Position numbers and translations under genes: made by a program
DNA from: an uncultured Christensenellaceae bacterium
GTDB taxonomy: Bacteria > Bacillota > Clostridia > Christensenellales > Borkfalkiaceae
DNA: 64,000 bases
NCBI GenBank assembly: GCA_910588685.1
Contig: CAJUPX010000004.1
Coordinates: 1 to 64,000 of the forward strand
Direction: 5' to 3'
Shown: positions 43,594-52,434 of the stretch, one piece after another
How the letters are laid out: every line of letters starts with the position of its first letter
Position numbering within the stretch: the stretch's first letter is position 1
The notes under the pieces: model-generated
Database searches by the model: none
Told to the model about the DNA's origin: nothing
Seen by the model: only the letters and a program-made list of their open reading frames with translations

Positions 43594-44315
43594 AAACAGT
43601 ACTTGTTACCGGTGGTACAAAGGGAATAGGCAAAGCGATTGCGCTTGCCTTTTTGCAAAACGGCTACGAAGCCGTGCTCAATTACAAGAGCGACGAAAGG
43701 TCGGCGCTTGCCACCCAGGACGAGTTTAATATGCTTGGCTACTGCCCCGTTTTAATGCGTGCGGACGTATCGGACGAAAATCAGGTGCGCGGTATGTTCG
43801 CCGATTTTTTTTCGGTTTACGACAAGCTCGACGTGCTTGTAAATAATGCGGGCGTATCTAAAATATCGATTATTCAAAAAACTACTTTAAAGGAGTGGAA
43901 CGAGGTTTTCGACACCAACGTAAAGAGCGCGTTTTTGTGCTCGCGCGCGGTGTGCGATAAAATGATTTATTCGGGCGGCGGCAGCATAATAAATATCGCG
44001 TCGATATGGGGCGAGGTAGGCGCAAGCTGCGAGGTTGCGTATTCCGCGTCTAAAGGCGCTCTTATCGCGTTTACAAAGGCTCTTGCAAAAGAGCTCGCGC
44101 CGTCTGCGGTGCGCGTAAACTGCGTTTCTCCCGGGGTTATCGACACCCGGATGAACGCTCATCTTACCGGTGACGAAATGGAAGAGCTTATAAACAGTAT
44201 TCCAATCGGCAGAATAGGAGCGCCGGAGGACGTTGCGAAAGCCTGCCTTTATCTTGCTGAAAACAGCTACGTTACCGGCGAAATACTGTCGGTCGGGGGC
44301 GGATTCGGCAAATAA
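43590..44315 (+). CDS. Short-chain dehydrogenase (FabG-like)
   Basis: 241 residues, classical SDR. VTGGTKGIGKAIALAF binds NADP, NNAG follows, and the Ser/Tyr/Lys set is in NIASIWGE and VAYSASKGAL. It resembles 3-oxoacyl-ACP reductase but lies outside any fatty-acid cluster, so the substrate is open. The ATG at 43590 overlaps the aroK stop; an in-frame start further upstream lies inside aroK and is rejected. Confidence 0.87.
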   Translation: MKTVLVTGGTKGIGKAIALAFLQNGYEAVLNYKSDERSALATQDEFNMLGYCPVLMRADVSDENQVRGMFADFFSVYDKLDVLVNNAGVSKISIIQKTTLKEWNEVFDTNVKSAFLCSRAVCDKMIYSGGGSIINIASIWGEVGASCEVAYSASKGALIAFTKALAKELAPSAVRVNCVSPGVIDTRMNAHLTGDEMEELINSIPIGRIGAPEDVAKACLYLAENSYVTGEILSVGGGFGK

Positions 44316-44379
44316 TAAAAAAATTTTTGTAAAAAAAAGTAATTTTAAAATTTTTTTCGTAATATTAAGTGTGGGCAAA

Positions 44380-45396
44380 ATGGAAGATCTTAAAGAGCGT
44401 ACATATAAAATAGAGAACGCGTTTTTGTCGCCCTATGCGTGCAAATCGCAAAATGCCAAGCCGCGCGACAGGCAGGAAGAGCCCTGCTGTATGCGCACCG
44501 AGTTTCAGCGCGACAGGGACAGGATAATTTACTGCAAGGCTTTCAGGCGGCTTAAAAACAAAACGCAGGTCTTTTTTTCGCCCGAAGGCGACCACTATAT
44601 AACGCGGCTTACCCACACGCTCGACGTGGCGCAGATAGCCCGCTCGATAGCCCGCACTCTCGCATTGAACGAGGATTTGACCGAGGCTATTGCTCTGGGT
44701 CACGATTTGGGGCATACTCCGTTCGGACACAGCGGCGAGCGCATTCTCAACAAGCTCGCGCCGGGCGGGTTCAAGCATAACGAACAGTCGGTGCGCGTTG
44801 TGGAAGTTCTCGAAAAGGACGGCGGCGGTTTGAATTTAACGCCGGAAGTGCGCGACGGAATTTTAAACCACCCCAAAAGCTATACTGCGTCTACTCTCGA
44901 AGGGCAGTGCGTGTCGATTGCCGACCGCGTTGCGTACATAAACCACGATTTGGAGGATGCGATACGCGCGGGGATATTGCGCGCCGACGACGTTCCCAAG
45001 TCGGTTACGAGCGTGCTCGGCAACAGCTCGCGCGAGCGCATTAATACGGCAGTATTGTCCGTTTACCGCAATTCCGTGGGCAAAAACCAGGTTAAAATGA
45101 GCGGGCGCGAGGAAGAGGCGAGTGAAAAACTCCGCGCGTTTATGTTTGAGCGGGTTTATCTGTCGCAAACGGCAAAGGGCGAAGAGCAGAAAGCCGAGCG
45201 TATGCTCACGGCTATGTACGAATACTTTATAAAAAATGCGGACAAGCTGCCGCAGACTTATTTTCAGCTGACCGAGAAGTACGGCGCGGAGCAGGCTGTG
45301 TGCGACTATCTGTCGTCTATGACGGACAGGTATGCGCTGTATACGTTTAACAGTTTATTTGTGCCGCGCGGCTGGCAGTTCATAGACGAAGAATAA
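44380..45396 (+). CDS. dgt: Deoxyguanosinetriphosphate triphosphohydrolase-like protein
   Basis: About 338 residues, HD-domain dNTPase family. FQRDRDRIIYCKAFRRLKNK is the N-terminal signature, and the metal ligands are in RLTHTLDVAQIARS and GHDLGHTPFGHSGE. It hydrolyses dNTPs or regulates their pools. The ATG at 44380 is chosen; a GTG at 44371 is possible, and the frame further upstream runs inside the SDR gene. It directly precedes dnaG (3 bases), as in many Clostridia, forming a replication-transcription operon with rpoD. Confidence 0.9.
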   Translation: MEDLKERTYKIENAFLSPYACKSQNAKPRDRQEEPCCMRTEFQRDRDRIIYCKAFRRLKNKTQVFFSPEGDHYITRLTHTLDVAQIARSIARTLALNEDLTEAIALGHDLGHTPFGHSGERILNKLAPGGFKHNEQSVRVVEVLEKDGGGLNLTPEVRDGILNHPKSYTASTLEGQCVSIADRVAYINHDLEDAIRAGILRADDVPKSVTSVLGNSSRERINTAVLSVYRNSVGKNQVKMSGREEEASEKLRAFMFERVYLSQTAKGEEQKAERMLTAMYEYFIKNADKLPQTYFQLTEKYGAEQAVCDYLSSMTDRYALYTFNSLFVPRGWQFIDEE

Positions 45397-45399
45397 ATT

Positions 45400-47193
45400 A
45401 TGGCAAACGAGTTTCAGGAGTTTTTGCAAACTCTAAAAGACAAATCGAATATAGTTGAAGTGGCGGCGGGGTATATGTCGCTCGAAAGAAAAGGCGCAAC
45501 GTACTGGGCTTGCTGTCCTTTTCACCACGAAAAAACTCCGTCGTTCGCCGTTAACGAGGCGGATCAGTTTTACCACTGTTTCGGCTGCGGCGAATCGGGC
45601 GACGTTATAAAGCTTGTGCAGGGAATGGAAAACCTCGAATTTATGGACGCGGCAAAACTGCTTGCCGACCGCGCGGGGATAGAACTGCCTAAATCCAACT
45701 ACGACAACCAGCAGACTGTGGAGATAAAGCGGAAAAAGGATGCCTGCCTTAAAATTTTAAACGATACCGCGCACTTTTATCTTAATAATCTGAACTCCGG
45801 CAAAGCGGACGCGCACCTCGCGTATATACAAAAGCGCAGAATTCCCTTTGATATTATCCGCCGTTTCGGACTCGGCGCAAGTCTTGATTTTTATCAGCTT
45901 CCCAAATATCTGCTTAACAAGGGTTACGACAAACGGGATATGGTGGACTGCGGAGTTGTAAACGAAAGCGGCGGCAAATTAACCGACGCTCAGGGCGGCA
46001 GATTGATTTTTCCTATCATAAACGCTATGAACGAGGTAATAGCTTTCGGCGGCAGAGCGTTGGAAAAAACCGATTTCGGCAAGTATAAAAATACCAAAGA
46101 TACGTTTATTTTCAATAAGCGGAAAACTCTTTATAACATTAACCTTTTAAAAAAGCTCAAAAGAGAGCAAACTATAAGTGAAGTAATTATTGTCGAGGGC
46201 TATATGGACACGCTGTCGCTCTACGGCGCGGGTTTTAAAAACGTGGTTGCAAGTATGGGCACGTCGCTCACGCAGGATCAGGCGCGGCTTCTAAAACGCT
46301 ACACCGAACACGTGTATATCAGCTACGACGGCGACGGCGCGGGGCAGAAAGCAAATATGCGCGGGCTCGACGTTCTAAGGGGCGAGGGGCTTAACGTCAA
46401 GGTTGTGCCTTTGCCCGACGGGCTCGACCCGGACGACGTTATAAAGCAACGCGGCGTTGCGGGATATCAGGCTTGCATAGACGGCGCTCTGCCGCTCATA
46501 GACTATAAAATAAAATCCGTTGGTCAGGGGCTTGACCTGAACGACCCCGAGGACAAACGCGCGTATGTTGCCGAGGCGTTGAAGATAATTTCCACGGTGG
46601 AAAGCGCGGTTGCGCAGGAAGATTTATTAAAAGCATTGAACAGGAGTACGGGCGTTTCGTACGAATCGCTTAAACGCGATTTGGGCGTCGGAGGCAAAAT
46701 AAAGCAGCCGCAGCAAAAAACCGCGCCGCAGATAAGAAAGGATAAGTCGTCCGTAGCGGACAAAGCGTCCAGGTTTATTATAGCCGCGTTTCTGTTCGGC
46801 GCAAAATTCACGGCGGACTACCCGCTGGACGGTATACCGTTCAGCTGCGGCGTGCACGAAATAACGGCAAAGTATATAAAATCCAAACGGCTGTTCGAAG
46901 AAAGGGTGCAACCCGCGGAACTGTTCGAGTTTTTCCCGGACGACACTGAGGAGTATACCGAGCTTACCAAGATACTCGACTACTGCGACGGCACCGCATT
47001 AAGCGAGCCGAACGCTGAAAAATATTTTAAAGACTGTATAAAAACGCTCAAGCTTGCCAAAAAAGACGCAGAGATAGACGCGCTCAACGCAAAAATAGCG
47101 GGTGCGGGCTCAACCGAAGAGGCAAAGGCGCTTGCGGCGCAACTGAACACACTGTTAAAACAAAAGGAAAAAATCAAAAGCGGAGAGACTTAA
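45400..47193 (+). CDS. dnaG: DNA primase
   Basis: 597 residues, normal size. The N-terminal CHC2 zinc finger (CCPFHHEKTPSF, then YHCFGCG, residues about 38-66) binds template. The Toprim core has VEGYMDTLSLYGAGF and SYDGDGAGQ. The C-terminal helicase-binding domain (about 450-597) is helical and charged. The gene ends directly against the rpoD start with no spacer, so translation is coupled. Confidence 0.97.
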   Translation: MANEFQEFLQTLKDKSNIVEVAAGYMSLERKGATYWACCPFHHEKTPSFAVNEADQFYHCFGCGESGDVIKLVQGMENLEFMDAAKLLADRAGIELPKSNYDNQQTVEIKRKKDACLKILNDTAHFYLNNLNSGKADAHLAYIQKRRIPFDIIRRFGLGASLDFYQLPKYLLNKGYDKRDMVDCGVVNESGGKLTDAQGGRLIFPIINAMNEVIAFGGRALEKTDFGKYKNTKDTFIFNKRKTLYNINLLKKLKREQTISEVIIVEGYMDTLSLYGAGFKNVVASMGTSLTQDQARLLKRYTEHVYISYDGDGAGQKANMRGLDVLRGEGLNVKVVPLPDGLDPDDVIKQRGVAGYQACIDGALPLIDYKIKSVGQGLDLNDPEDKRAYVAEALKIISTVESAVAQEDLLKALNRSTGVSYESLKRDLGVGGKIKQPQQKTAPQIRKDKSSVADKASRFIIAAFLFGAKFTADYPLDGIPFSCGVHEITAKYIKSKRLFEERVQPAELFEFFPDDTEEYTELTKILDYCDGTALSEPNAEKYFKDCIKTLKLAKKDAEIDALNAKIAGAGSTEEAKALAAQLNTLLKQKEKIKSGET

Positions 47194-48249
47194 ATGAATT
47201 TATCCGAACAAAAACTCAACGAAATTTTAAAGCAGATTACCGAAACCTACGGCGGTAAGGGTTCGATAACCACGAACACGCTGTGCGATATAATGGAAAA
47301 ATACGAAACAACGCCCAACCAGATGGACTACGTATACAAGTATATCGCCGAAGCGGGAATACAGATTATCGACGAAGCCGAGCGCGACAAGGAGCTTTAC
47401 GAGCTTGCGCTGTCCGACATAGGGCTCGACGACCCCGTAAAAATGTATCTCAAAGACATAGGCAGGGTACCGCTTTTGTCCGCCGACGACGAAATTGAAC
47501 TCGCGCGCAAAATGCAGGAGGGCGACGAGGAAGCTAAAAAACAGCTTTCCGAAGCAAATTTAAGGCTTGTAGTATCCATTGCCAAGCGTTACGTGGGCAG
47601 AGGTATGCTTTTCCTCGATTTAATTCAGGAGGGTAACCTCGGACTTATGAAAGCGGTTGAAAAATTCGACTATCAGAAAGGCTTTAAATTTTCAACGTAC
47701 GCCACCTGGTGGATAAGGCAGGCTATAACGCGCGCGATTGCAGACCAGGCGCGTACTATCCGTATCCCCGTGCATATGGTGGAAACAATAAATAAATTAA
47801 CGCGCGTGTCGCGTATTCTTTTGCAGAAATACGGCAGAGAGCCCACGCCCGCGGAAATAGCGGCGGAAATGAACATTTCCGAAGAGCGCGTGCGCGAAAT
47901 ACAGAAAATAGCGCAGGACCCCGTTTCTCTCGAAACGCCCATAGGCGAGGAAGAGGATTCGCACCTCGGCGATTTTATCGAGGATGAAACAACGGTAACG
48001 CCCTCGGACAGCGTGTCTACTACAATGCTCAAAGAAACTCTGCTCTCGGTTTTAAACAGTCTTACCCCGCGCGAGGAAAAGGTTTTAAGGCTGCGCTACG
48101 GCGTGGACGACGGCAGACCCAGGACTTTGGAGGAGGTCGGCAGGGAGTTCAACGTAACGCGCGAACGCATAAGGCAGATTGAGGCTAAGGCTCTTAGAAA
48201 ACTAAGACATCCGTCGCGTTCAAAGCACTTAAAGGATTTCCTAAATTGA
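47194..48249 (+). CDS. rpoD: Primary sigma factor RpoD/SigA
   Basis: 351 residues, group 1 sigma-70. Region 1.2 begins near [16 protein letters not shown], region 2 contains the segment ending [17 protein letters not shown], region 3 has the [14 protein letters not shown] stretch, and region 4.2 ends with [19 protein letters not shown]. It fits the near-consensus -35/-10 promoters in this window. It starts at the base after dnaG stops and overlaps the trmK start. Confidence 0.97.
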   Translation: MNLSEQKLNEILKQITETYGGKGSITTNTLCDIMEKYETTPNQMDYVYKYIAEAGIQIIDEAERDKELYELALSDIGLDDPVKMYLKDIGRVPLLSADDEIELARKMQEGDEEAKKQLSEANLRLVVSIAKRYVGRGMLFLDLIQEGNLGLMKAVEKFDYQKGFKFSTYATWWIRQAITRAIADQARTIRIPVHMVETINKLTRVSRILLQKYGREPTPAEIAAEMNISEERVREIQKIAQDPVSLETPIGEEEDSHLGDFIEDETTVTPSDSVSTTMLKETLLSVLNSLTPREEKVLRLRYGVDDGRPRTLEEVGREFNVTRERIRQIEAKALRKLRHPSRSKHLKDFLN

Positions 48250-48890
48250 CCGACAGAATAAAAAAACTGTGCGCGTACCTCGGCGTATGCAGCACTTTTG
48301 CCGACGTCGGCTGCGACCACGGCTACTGCACGCTGTATATGCTCGAATCGGGACTGTGCAATAACGCCGTCATATCTGATATAAGCGCGCCCAGCCTCGC
48401 CAAAGCCGAACGGCTTTTAAAGGACTATACGGCGGGCAGGGTTAAGGCGGTGTGCTGCGCCGGGCTTGAAAAAGTACCGGAGTGCGACCTCGTTCTGATT
48501 GCCGGTATGGGCGGAGAGGAAATATGCTCGATACTTAAAAACGCGTATATTCCGCGCTCTTTTGTGTTTCAGCCTATGAAAAACGCTAAAAAACTGCGCG
48601 AATATTTGCTGTTAAACGGCGCGTGCATAAGCGTTGACGAGCCGTTTGAAAGCGGCGGAAAATTTTATTTTGTAATAAAAGGCGGCGCAGGCGGGAGGTT
48701 TCTAAGTTATACGCAAGCAGAGCTGCAATTCGGCAAAAACCTTGGCGGCGAAACGACAAAAAAATATATACAGTCGGAGCTTAAAAAAAAGCGTTCGTAT
48801 CTGGAGCGCGGTCTGTCCGATATGGAAAGACGGAGATTAGAACAGGAAATACGTTTTTCCGAGGGAGTATTAAACGGTGAAATTAAGTGA
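48246..48890 (+). CDS. trmK: tRNA (adenine(22)-N1)-methyltransferase
   Basis: 214 residues. It methylates A22 in t[18 protein letters not shown] is the SAM-binding motif and [11 protein letters not shown] the catalytic block. The start is a TTG at 48246 inside the rpoD stop (ATTGA). It is followed by nif3 with an overlap; rpoD-trmK-nif3 is a common Bacillota order. Confidence 0.9.
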   Translation: MTDRIKKLCAYLGVCSTFADVGCDHGYCTLYMLESGLCNNAVISDISAPSLAKAERLLKDYTAGRVKAVCCAGLEKVPECDLVLIAGMGGEEICSILKNAYIPRSFVFQPMKNAKKLREYLLLNGACISVDEPFESGGKFYFVIKGGAGGRFLSYTQAELQFGKNLGGETTKKYIQSELKKKRSYLERGLSDMERRRLEQEIRFSEGVLNGEIK

Positions 48891-49653
48891 AGTATTACAT
48901 ATGTTGGAGCAGGTTGCGCCTGTTTCTCTGTCCGACGAGTTCTGCAAAAAGTACAGTCTGTACGACAACAGCGGCATAATAGTAAACGCGGGCGGAGATA
49001 TTCACGGCGCGCTTTTCGCGCTCGACCTTTCTGAAAAGGCTGTTTTCGAGGCTAAAAAGCTCGGTTATAACTTGATAGTTACCCACCACCCCGCAATTTA
49101 CGGCGGAATAAAGCGGCTCGACGCGGTAAACGACCCGCAGGTGCGCGCTCTTGCCGATTGTCTTAAATCAGGAATTTCGGTTATATCGATGCATCTCAAT
49201 TTCGACAGCGCGCCCGAGGGTATCGACTATTATCTTATGCTCGGGCTTGGCGGAAGGAACGCCGAAACACTTTGCAAGTTAAGCGGCGGCGCATACGGCA
49301 GAGTTTACGGTATAGAACCTGTTTCATTTGACGAATATAAAAAGCGCGTGTCCTGCGAATTTGCATCGGATAAAATTTTATTTTACGGCGAAAACAAAAT
49401 TATAAAAAAGGTGGCTTCGTTCTGCGGCGCGGGCTGCGACGACAATTCGATGGCGTTTGCAATTGAAAACGGCGCAGACGTGTTCGTTTCGTCGGATTTG
49501 AAGCATCACGAAATAACAGGGCTTTTACAGCGCGGAATAAACGTAATTCATATGACGCACTACGCTTCGGAAAATTACGGTTTTAACAAAATATATCAGA
49601 ACGTAAAAAACGGAGAGCTTCCGTCGGCGTATTTCAACGACGGTCTGCTCTGA
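48877..49653 (+). CDS. Nif3-like dinuclear metal-binding protein
   Basis: 258 residues, Nif3/YqfO family, which forms a toroid with a dinuclear metal site; the reaction is unclear (GTP cyclohydrolase I type 2 is an often-copied name). Metal ligands appear in VTHHPAIYG, MHLNFD and near the end in MTHYASENY. The start is GTG 48877, inside trmK by 14 bases, with GGGAG upstream. Confidence 0.9.
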   Translation: MKLSEVLHMLEQVAPVSLSDEFCKKYSLYDNSGIIVNAGGDIHGALFALDLSEKAVFEAKKLGYNLIVTHHPAIYGGIKRLDAVNDPQVRALADCLKSGISVISMHLNFDSAPEGIDYYLMLGLGGRNAETLCKLSGGAYGRVYGIEPVSFDEYKKRVSCEFASDKILFYGENKIIKKVASFCGAGCDDNSMAFAIENGADVFVSSDLKHHEITGLLQRGINVIHMTHYASENYGFNKIYQNVKNGELPSAYFNDGLL

Positions 49654-49666
49654 AAAGGAGATAAAT

Positions 49667-50368
49667 ATGGCACAGATAGAACAGCTTTTAAAGTATCAGA
49701 AAGAGGACAGCAAGCTCCTTAAAATGGAGAGAGAAACCGCAAACTCCGAGGAAAGAAAAAACCTTGCGCAGGCTACAAACTTTTTAAATAAGGCTTCCGA
49801 AAGGCTTGACGTTTTGGAAGCGCGCGCAAAAGAGCTTACAGCCGTTCTGGATAAGCTCAACCGCAAATTTAACGAGCTTGCTGAAATTTTAAAGGATTTT
49901 GAGCATATAGACGATTTAATCGACGAGGGCGCGGACGTATCGTTCTATAAAAAGAACGTAGCCCAGATTACCGAAAAACTGCGCACGGTGAAAAACGAAA
50001 CAGCCCAGCTTACAAAGGCGATAAAGGACGCCGACGAGGAGTATAAAAATTTAAAGAAAAAAACCATTGCCACGCAAAAGCAGCACGCGGAATTTACCGA
50101 GGCGTATAAAAAATACAGGGACGGCAGGCAATCGGAAATAAACGCGGTTAAAGCAGAGCTCGATAAACTCAGAAAGGACGTGGACCCGGAGGTTATGCGC
50201 CGCTACGAGGTTAAGCGCAGCGAGCGTATATTTCCTATCCTATGCCCTGTTAAAAACGGTAGGTGCGGAATTTGCGGAAACGAGCTGTCTTTGGCAGGCA
50301 AAGACAAAATCGCTTCGGGACTGCCCGTAGAATGCGATAACTGCCACAGATTTTTATATAAAGAATAA
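49667..50368 (+). CDS. Coiled-coil protein with C4 zinc ribbon
   Basis: 233 residues. Residues about 5-165 form long helices rich in Lys, Glu and Ala (coiled coil). The C-terminus has a zinc ribbon with CGICGNEL and CDNCHRFLY. This matches the C4-type zinc-ribbon family commonly found after nif3 in Bacillota and Actinobacteria; a nucleic-acid role is presumed only. AAAGGAG precedes the ATG. Confidence 0.85.
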   Translation: MAQIEQLLKYQKEDSKLLKMERETANSEERKNLAQATNFLNKASERLDVLEARAKELTAVLDKLNRKFNELAEILKDFEHIDDLIDEGADVSFYKKNVAQITEKLRTVKNETAQLTKAIKDADEEYKNLKKKTIATQKQHAEFTEAYKKYRDGRQSEINAVKAELDKLRKDVDPEVMRRYEVKRSERIFPILCPVKNGRCGICGNELSLAGKDKIASGLPVECDNCHRFLYKE

Positions 50369-50402
50369 ATTTAAAAAATTTTCATAAAATCAATAAAAAA
50401 TG

Positions 50403-50429
50403 TTGACAAATAAAAATTTTTGTGATAAT
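50403..50429 (+). promoter_or_regulatory. Promoter of the 50.43-kb candidate RNA
   Basis: TTGACA (50403-50408), then the extended -10 TGTGATAAT (50421-50429). The spacer is short (15 bases), partly compensated by the TG motif. Confidence 0.5.
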
Positions 50430-50435
50430 CTTTAA

Positions 50436-50528
50436 TAACTCTCCTGCGAGAGTACTATTTATTACGGTGGCAAAGCTGTACACAAATAGGGGGAAATGCC
50501 CGTCGGACTATTGTTCCGGCGGGCTTTA
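50436..50528 (+). ncRNA. Candidate small structured RNA, class unknown
   Basis: About 93 bases between a promoter and an intrinsic terminator, with no ORF. Visible helices are ACTCTC/GAGAGT (loop CTGC), CTATTT/AAATAG enclosing a 20-base loop region, and the terminator stem GCCCGTCGGA/TCCGGCGGGC (50498-50524) followed by TTTATCG. It could be a small RNA or an attenuator-type riboswitch for the SGNH hydrolase at 50642, but a separate promoter at 50582 favours an independent RNA. I do not recognise an Rfam class. Confidence 0.5.
50498..50528 (+). terminator. Terminator of the candidate RNA
   Basis: Ten-pair stem GCCCGTCGGA/TCCGGCGGGC with one G-U pair, then TTTAT. Confidence 0.75.
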
Positions 50529-50581
50529 TCGTTGATAAAATTAAAAATATACACAATTTATGCGCTTGTTTAACAAAGTGT

Positions 50582-50610
50582 TTGACAAATTATCCGTATA
50601 ATAGTAGAAT
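50582..50610 (+). promoter_or_regulatory. Promoter of the SGNH hydrolase-GT2 operon
   Basis: TTGACA (50582-50587), 17 bases, TAGAAT (50605-50610); predicted +1 is near 50617. Confidence 0.65.
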
Positions 50611-50641
50611 TTTAATGTAAGATAAATGCGGAGGCGGTTAT

Positions 50642-51325
50642 ATGCGCAGCTTTGCAAATAATAATCTGCTTGTTTTCGGCGACAGTATTATAAACGGTTC
50701 GGGAAATAATAATTTCGGAATAGGCGAATATCTTGCAAAAAATTACGGCTTTAAACTGTTTAAATATTGCGTCGGCGGCGCCCGTACCGGTTATAACGCG
50801 GGTAAAAGCTGGATAGTAGACCAGGTAATAACGGCGGTGTCGGACAGGTTGACCCCGGGATATATCGTGTTTAACGGCTTTACAAACGACTGTAATATGT
50901 CGGACGGCGTAAATTGCGACGTGCCGCTCGGCGAAATAGCAAACGGGTTTGACGGGTTTGATATTTTTGCGGTAAAAAAAGAAAATACGGATTTTTCAAA
51001 CTGTTTTGAAAATATTCTGCACGCATTAAAAACATATTTTCCCGAGGCAAAGCCGCTGTTTGTGCGTCCCCACAAAATGGGCAGGCGCGATAAAACTGCG
51101 CAGGCTGCTTACGGCGAACGCGCGGTTTGTCTTTGCAAAAAATGGGGCGTTGAGGTTGCGGATATTTACGAAGAGAGCGACCTCGACACTTTTAAAGACT
51201 GCGACAGAGACAAATATACGGCAGATACTTACGGTTGGGGCAGGGGCGACTGTACCCACCCGAACGCGCGCGGATACGAAGAAAAATATATGCCCATAAT
51301 AATAAAGCATATAAACTCGTTATAA
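50642..51325 (+). CDS. SGNH-family hydrolase
   Basis: 227 residues. VFGDSIINGSG gives the Ser block, NGFTND carries the oxyanion Asn, and the GDCTHPNARGY end supplies Asp and His. It has no signal peptide. GCGGAGGCGG precedes the ATG. It lies 20 bases before a glycosyltransferase gene, so the two may act on one glycan or glycolipid, for example by adding a sugar and removing an acyl group; this is inference. It is not closely similar to the SGNH protein at 251. Confidence 0.83.
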   Translation: MRSFANNNLLVFGDSIINGSGNNNFGIGEYLAKNYGFKLFKYCVGGARTGYNAGKSWIVDQVITAVSDRLTPGYIVFNGFTNDCNMSDGVNCDVPLGEIANGFDGFDIFAVKKENTDFSNCFENILHALKTYFPEAKPLFVRPHKMGRRDKTAQAAYGERAVCLCKKWGVEVADIYEESDLDTFKDCDRDKYTADTYGWGRGDCTHPNARGYEEKYMPIIIKHINSL

Positions 51326-51345
51326 AATATACCAAAGAGGTAAAA

Positions 51346-52368
51346 ATGAAACTTTTATCGTTTGCCGTACCCTGCTATAATTCGCAGGGCTATATGCGGC
51401 ATTGCATCGACAGCCTTTTAGAAGGCGGCGACGACGTTGAAATAATAATAGTGGACGACGGCTCAAAGGACGACACGGGTAAAATTGCCGACGAATACGC
51501 CGAAAAATATCCCGGTATTGTGCGGGTTATCCATAAGGAGAACGGCGGGCACGGTTCTGGCGTCAATGCAGGAGTTCACAACGCAACGGGGCTTTTTTTC
51601 AAGGTTGTGGACAGCGACGACTGGCTTGACGGCGCGGCGTATAAAAAGCTGCTTGAAACAATAAGGGAGCACGTCGCCGAAAACACGTTGCCCGATTTAT
51701 ACATCTGTAATTACGTGTACGAGCATTCCGTAGACAACACGCAGAACGTAATGGGCTATACTAAACAGATACCGGCGGGATTTTTTAAGTGGAAGGATAT
51801 GAAAAACTTCTATTTCTCGCACGTGTTGCTTATGCACTCAATGGTTTACAATACGCAAAAGCTTAGAGAGAATTTTGTGGATTTGCCCGAGCATACGTTT
51901 TATGTGGACAATATAATGGCGTACGTGCCGCTCGGTTACGTGGAAAAGCCTTTTTATCTCGACGTTGATTTGTACCGCTATTTTATAGGCAGGGACGGAC
52001 AGTCTATAAATATACAGACTGCAATGGACAGGTACAAACAGCAAATCCGCGTAATGCTGAGAATGGCAACGGCGTTTACCTCTAAAGAGTTAAAGGCAAT
52101 GCCCAAGGGCTTGCGTAATTATATGTTCCACGATTTGCACGCGCTGATGATGACGACTCTGGTTTTCTGCTGCGGCAGAGTTTCCAAAGAGCGTAAAGCC
52201 GACGTCAAGGAGATGTGGAAAAAGATAAAAGCCTTTGATAAAAAGCTGTACAGAAAAATCAAATACGGCGGGTTTACCTTTTTTGCCGTAATTCTCCCCT
52301 GGTGGCTGCGTTCAAAACTTTTAATGCTCGGCTACAATATTGTTGCTAAAAAAGAAAAATTAGGTTAA
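51346..52368 (+). CDS. Family 2 glycosyltransferase
   Basis: 340 residues, GT-A fold. SFAVPCYNSQGYMRHCIDSL, IIIVDDGSKDDT and the DxD motif in VVDSDDWLDG mark the nucleotide-sugar site. The C-terminal part is basic and hydrophobic (about 300-335, FFAVILPWWLRSKLLML), suggesting membrane association. AGAGGTAAAA supports ATG 51346; the frame upstream runs inside the SGNH gene. A strong terminator follows. Confidence 0.87.
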   Translation: MKLLSFAVPCYNSQGYMRHCIDSLLEGGDDVEIIIVDDGSKDDTGKIADEYAEKYPGIVRVIHKENGGHGSGVNAGVHNATGLFFKVVDSDDWLDGAAYKKLLETIREHVAENTLPDLYICNYVYEHSVDNTQNVMGYTKQIPAGFFKWKDMKNFYFSHVLLMHSMVYNTQKLRENFVDLPEHTFYVDNIMAYVPLGYVEKPFYLDVDLYRYFIGRDGQSINIQTAMDRYKQQIRVMLRMATAFTSKELKAMPKGLRNYMFHDLHALMMTTLVFCCGRVSKERKADVKEMWKKIKAFDKKLYRKIKYGGFTFFAVILPWWLRSKLLMLGYNIVAKKEKLG

Positions 52369-52384
52369 TTACAATAAATAAACG

Positions 52385-52414
52385 GAGCGCCGCGAAGTGA
52401 ACTTCGCGGCGCTC
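52385..52414. terminator. Bidirectional terminator between GT2 and aspS
   Basis: Fourteen-base arms (GAGCGCCGCGAAGT and ACTTCGCGGCGCTC) with a 2-base loop, between converging genes. Confidence 0.85.
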
Positions 52415-52434
52415 TGTTATATACATTAAATTGA

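Noticed and set aside
44371-44379. Leaderless GTG start for dgt
   Set aside because: TAATAT ends 5 bases before a GTG, but no -35 is present at 16-18 bases, so the geometry is weaker than in the cases listed.
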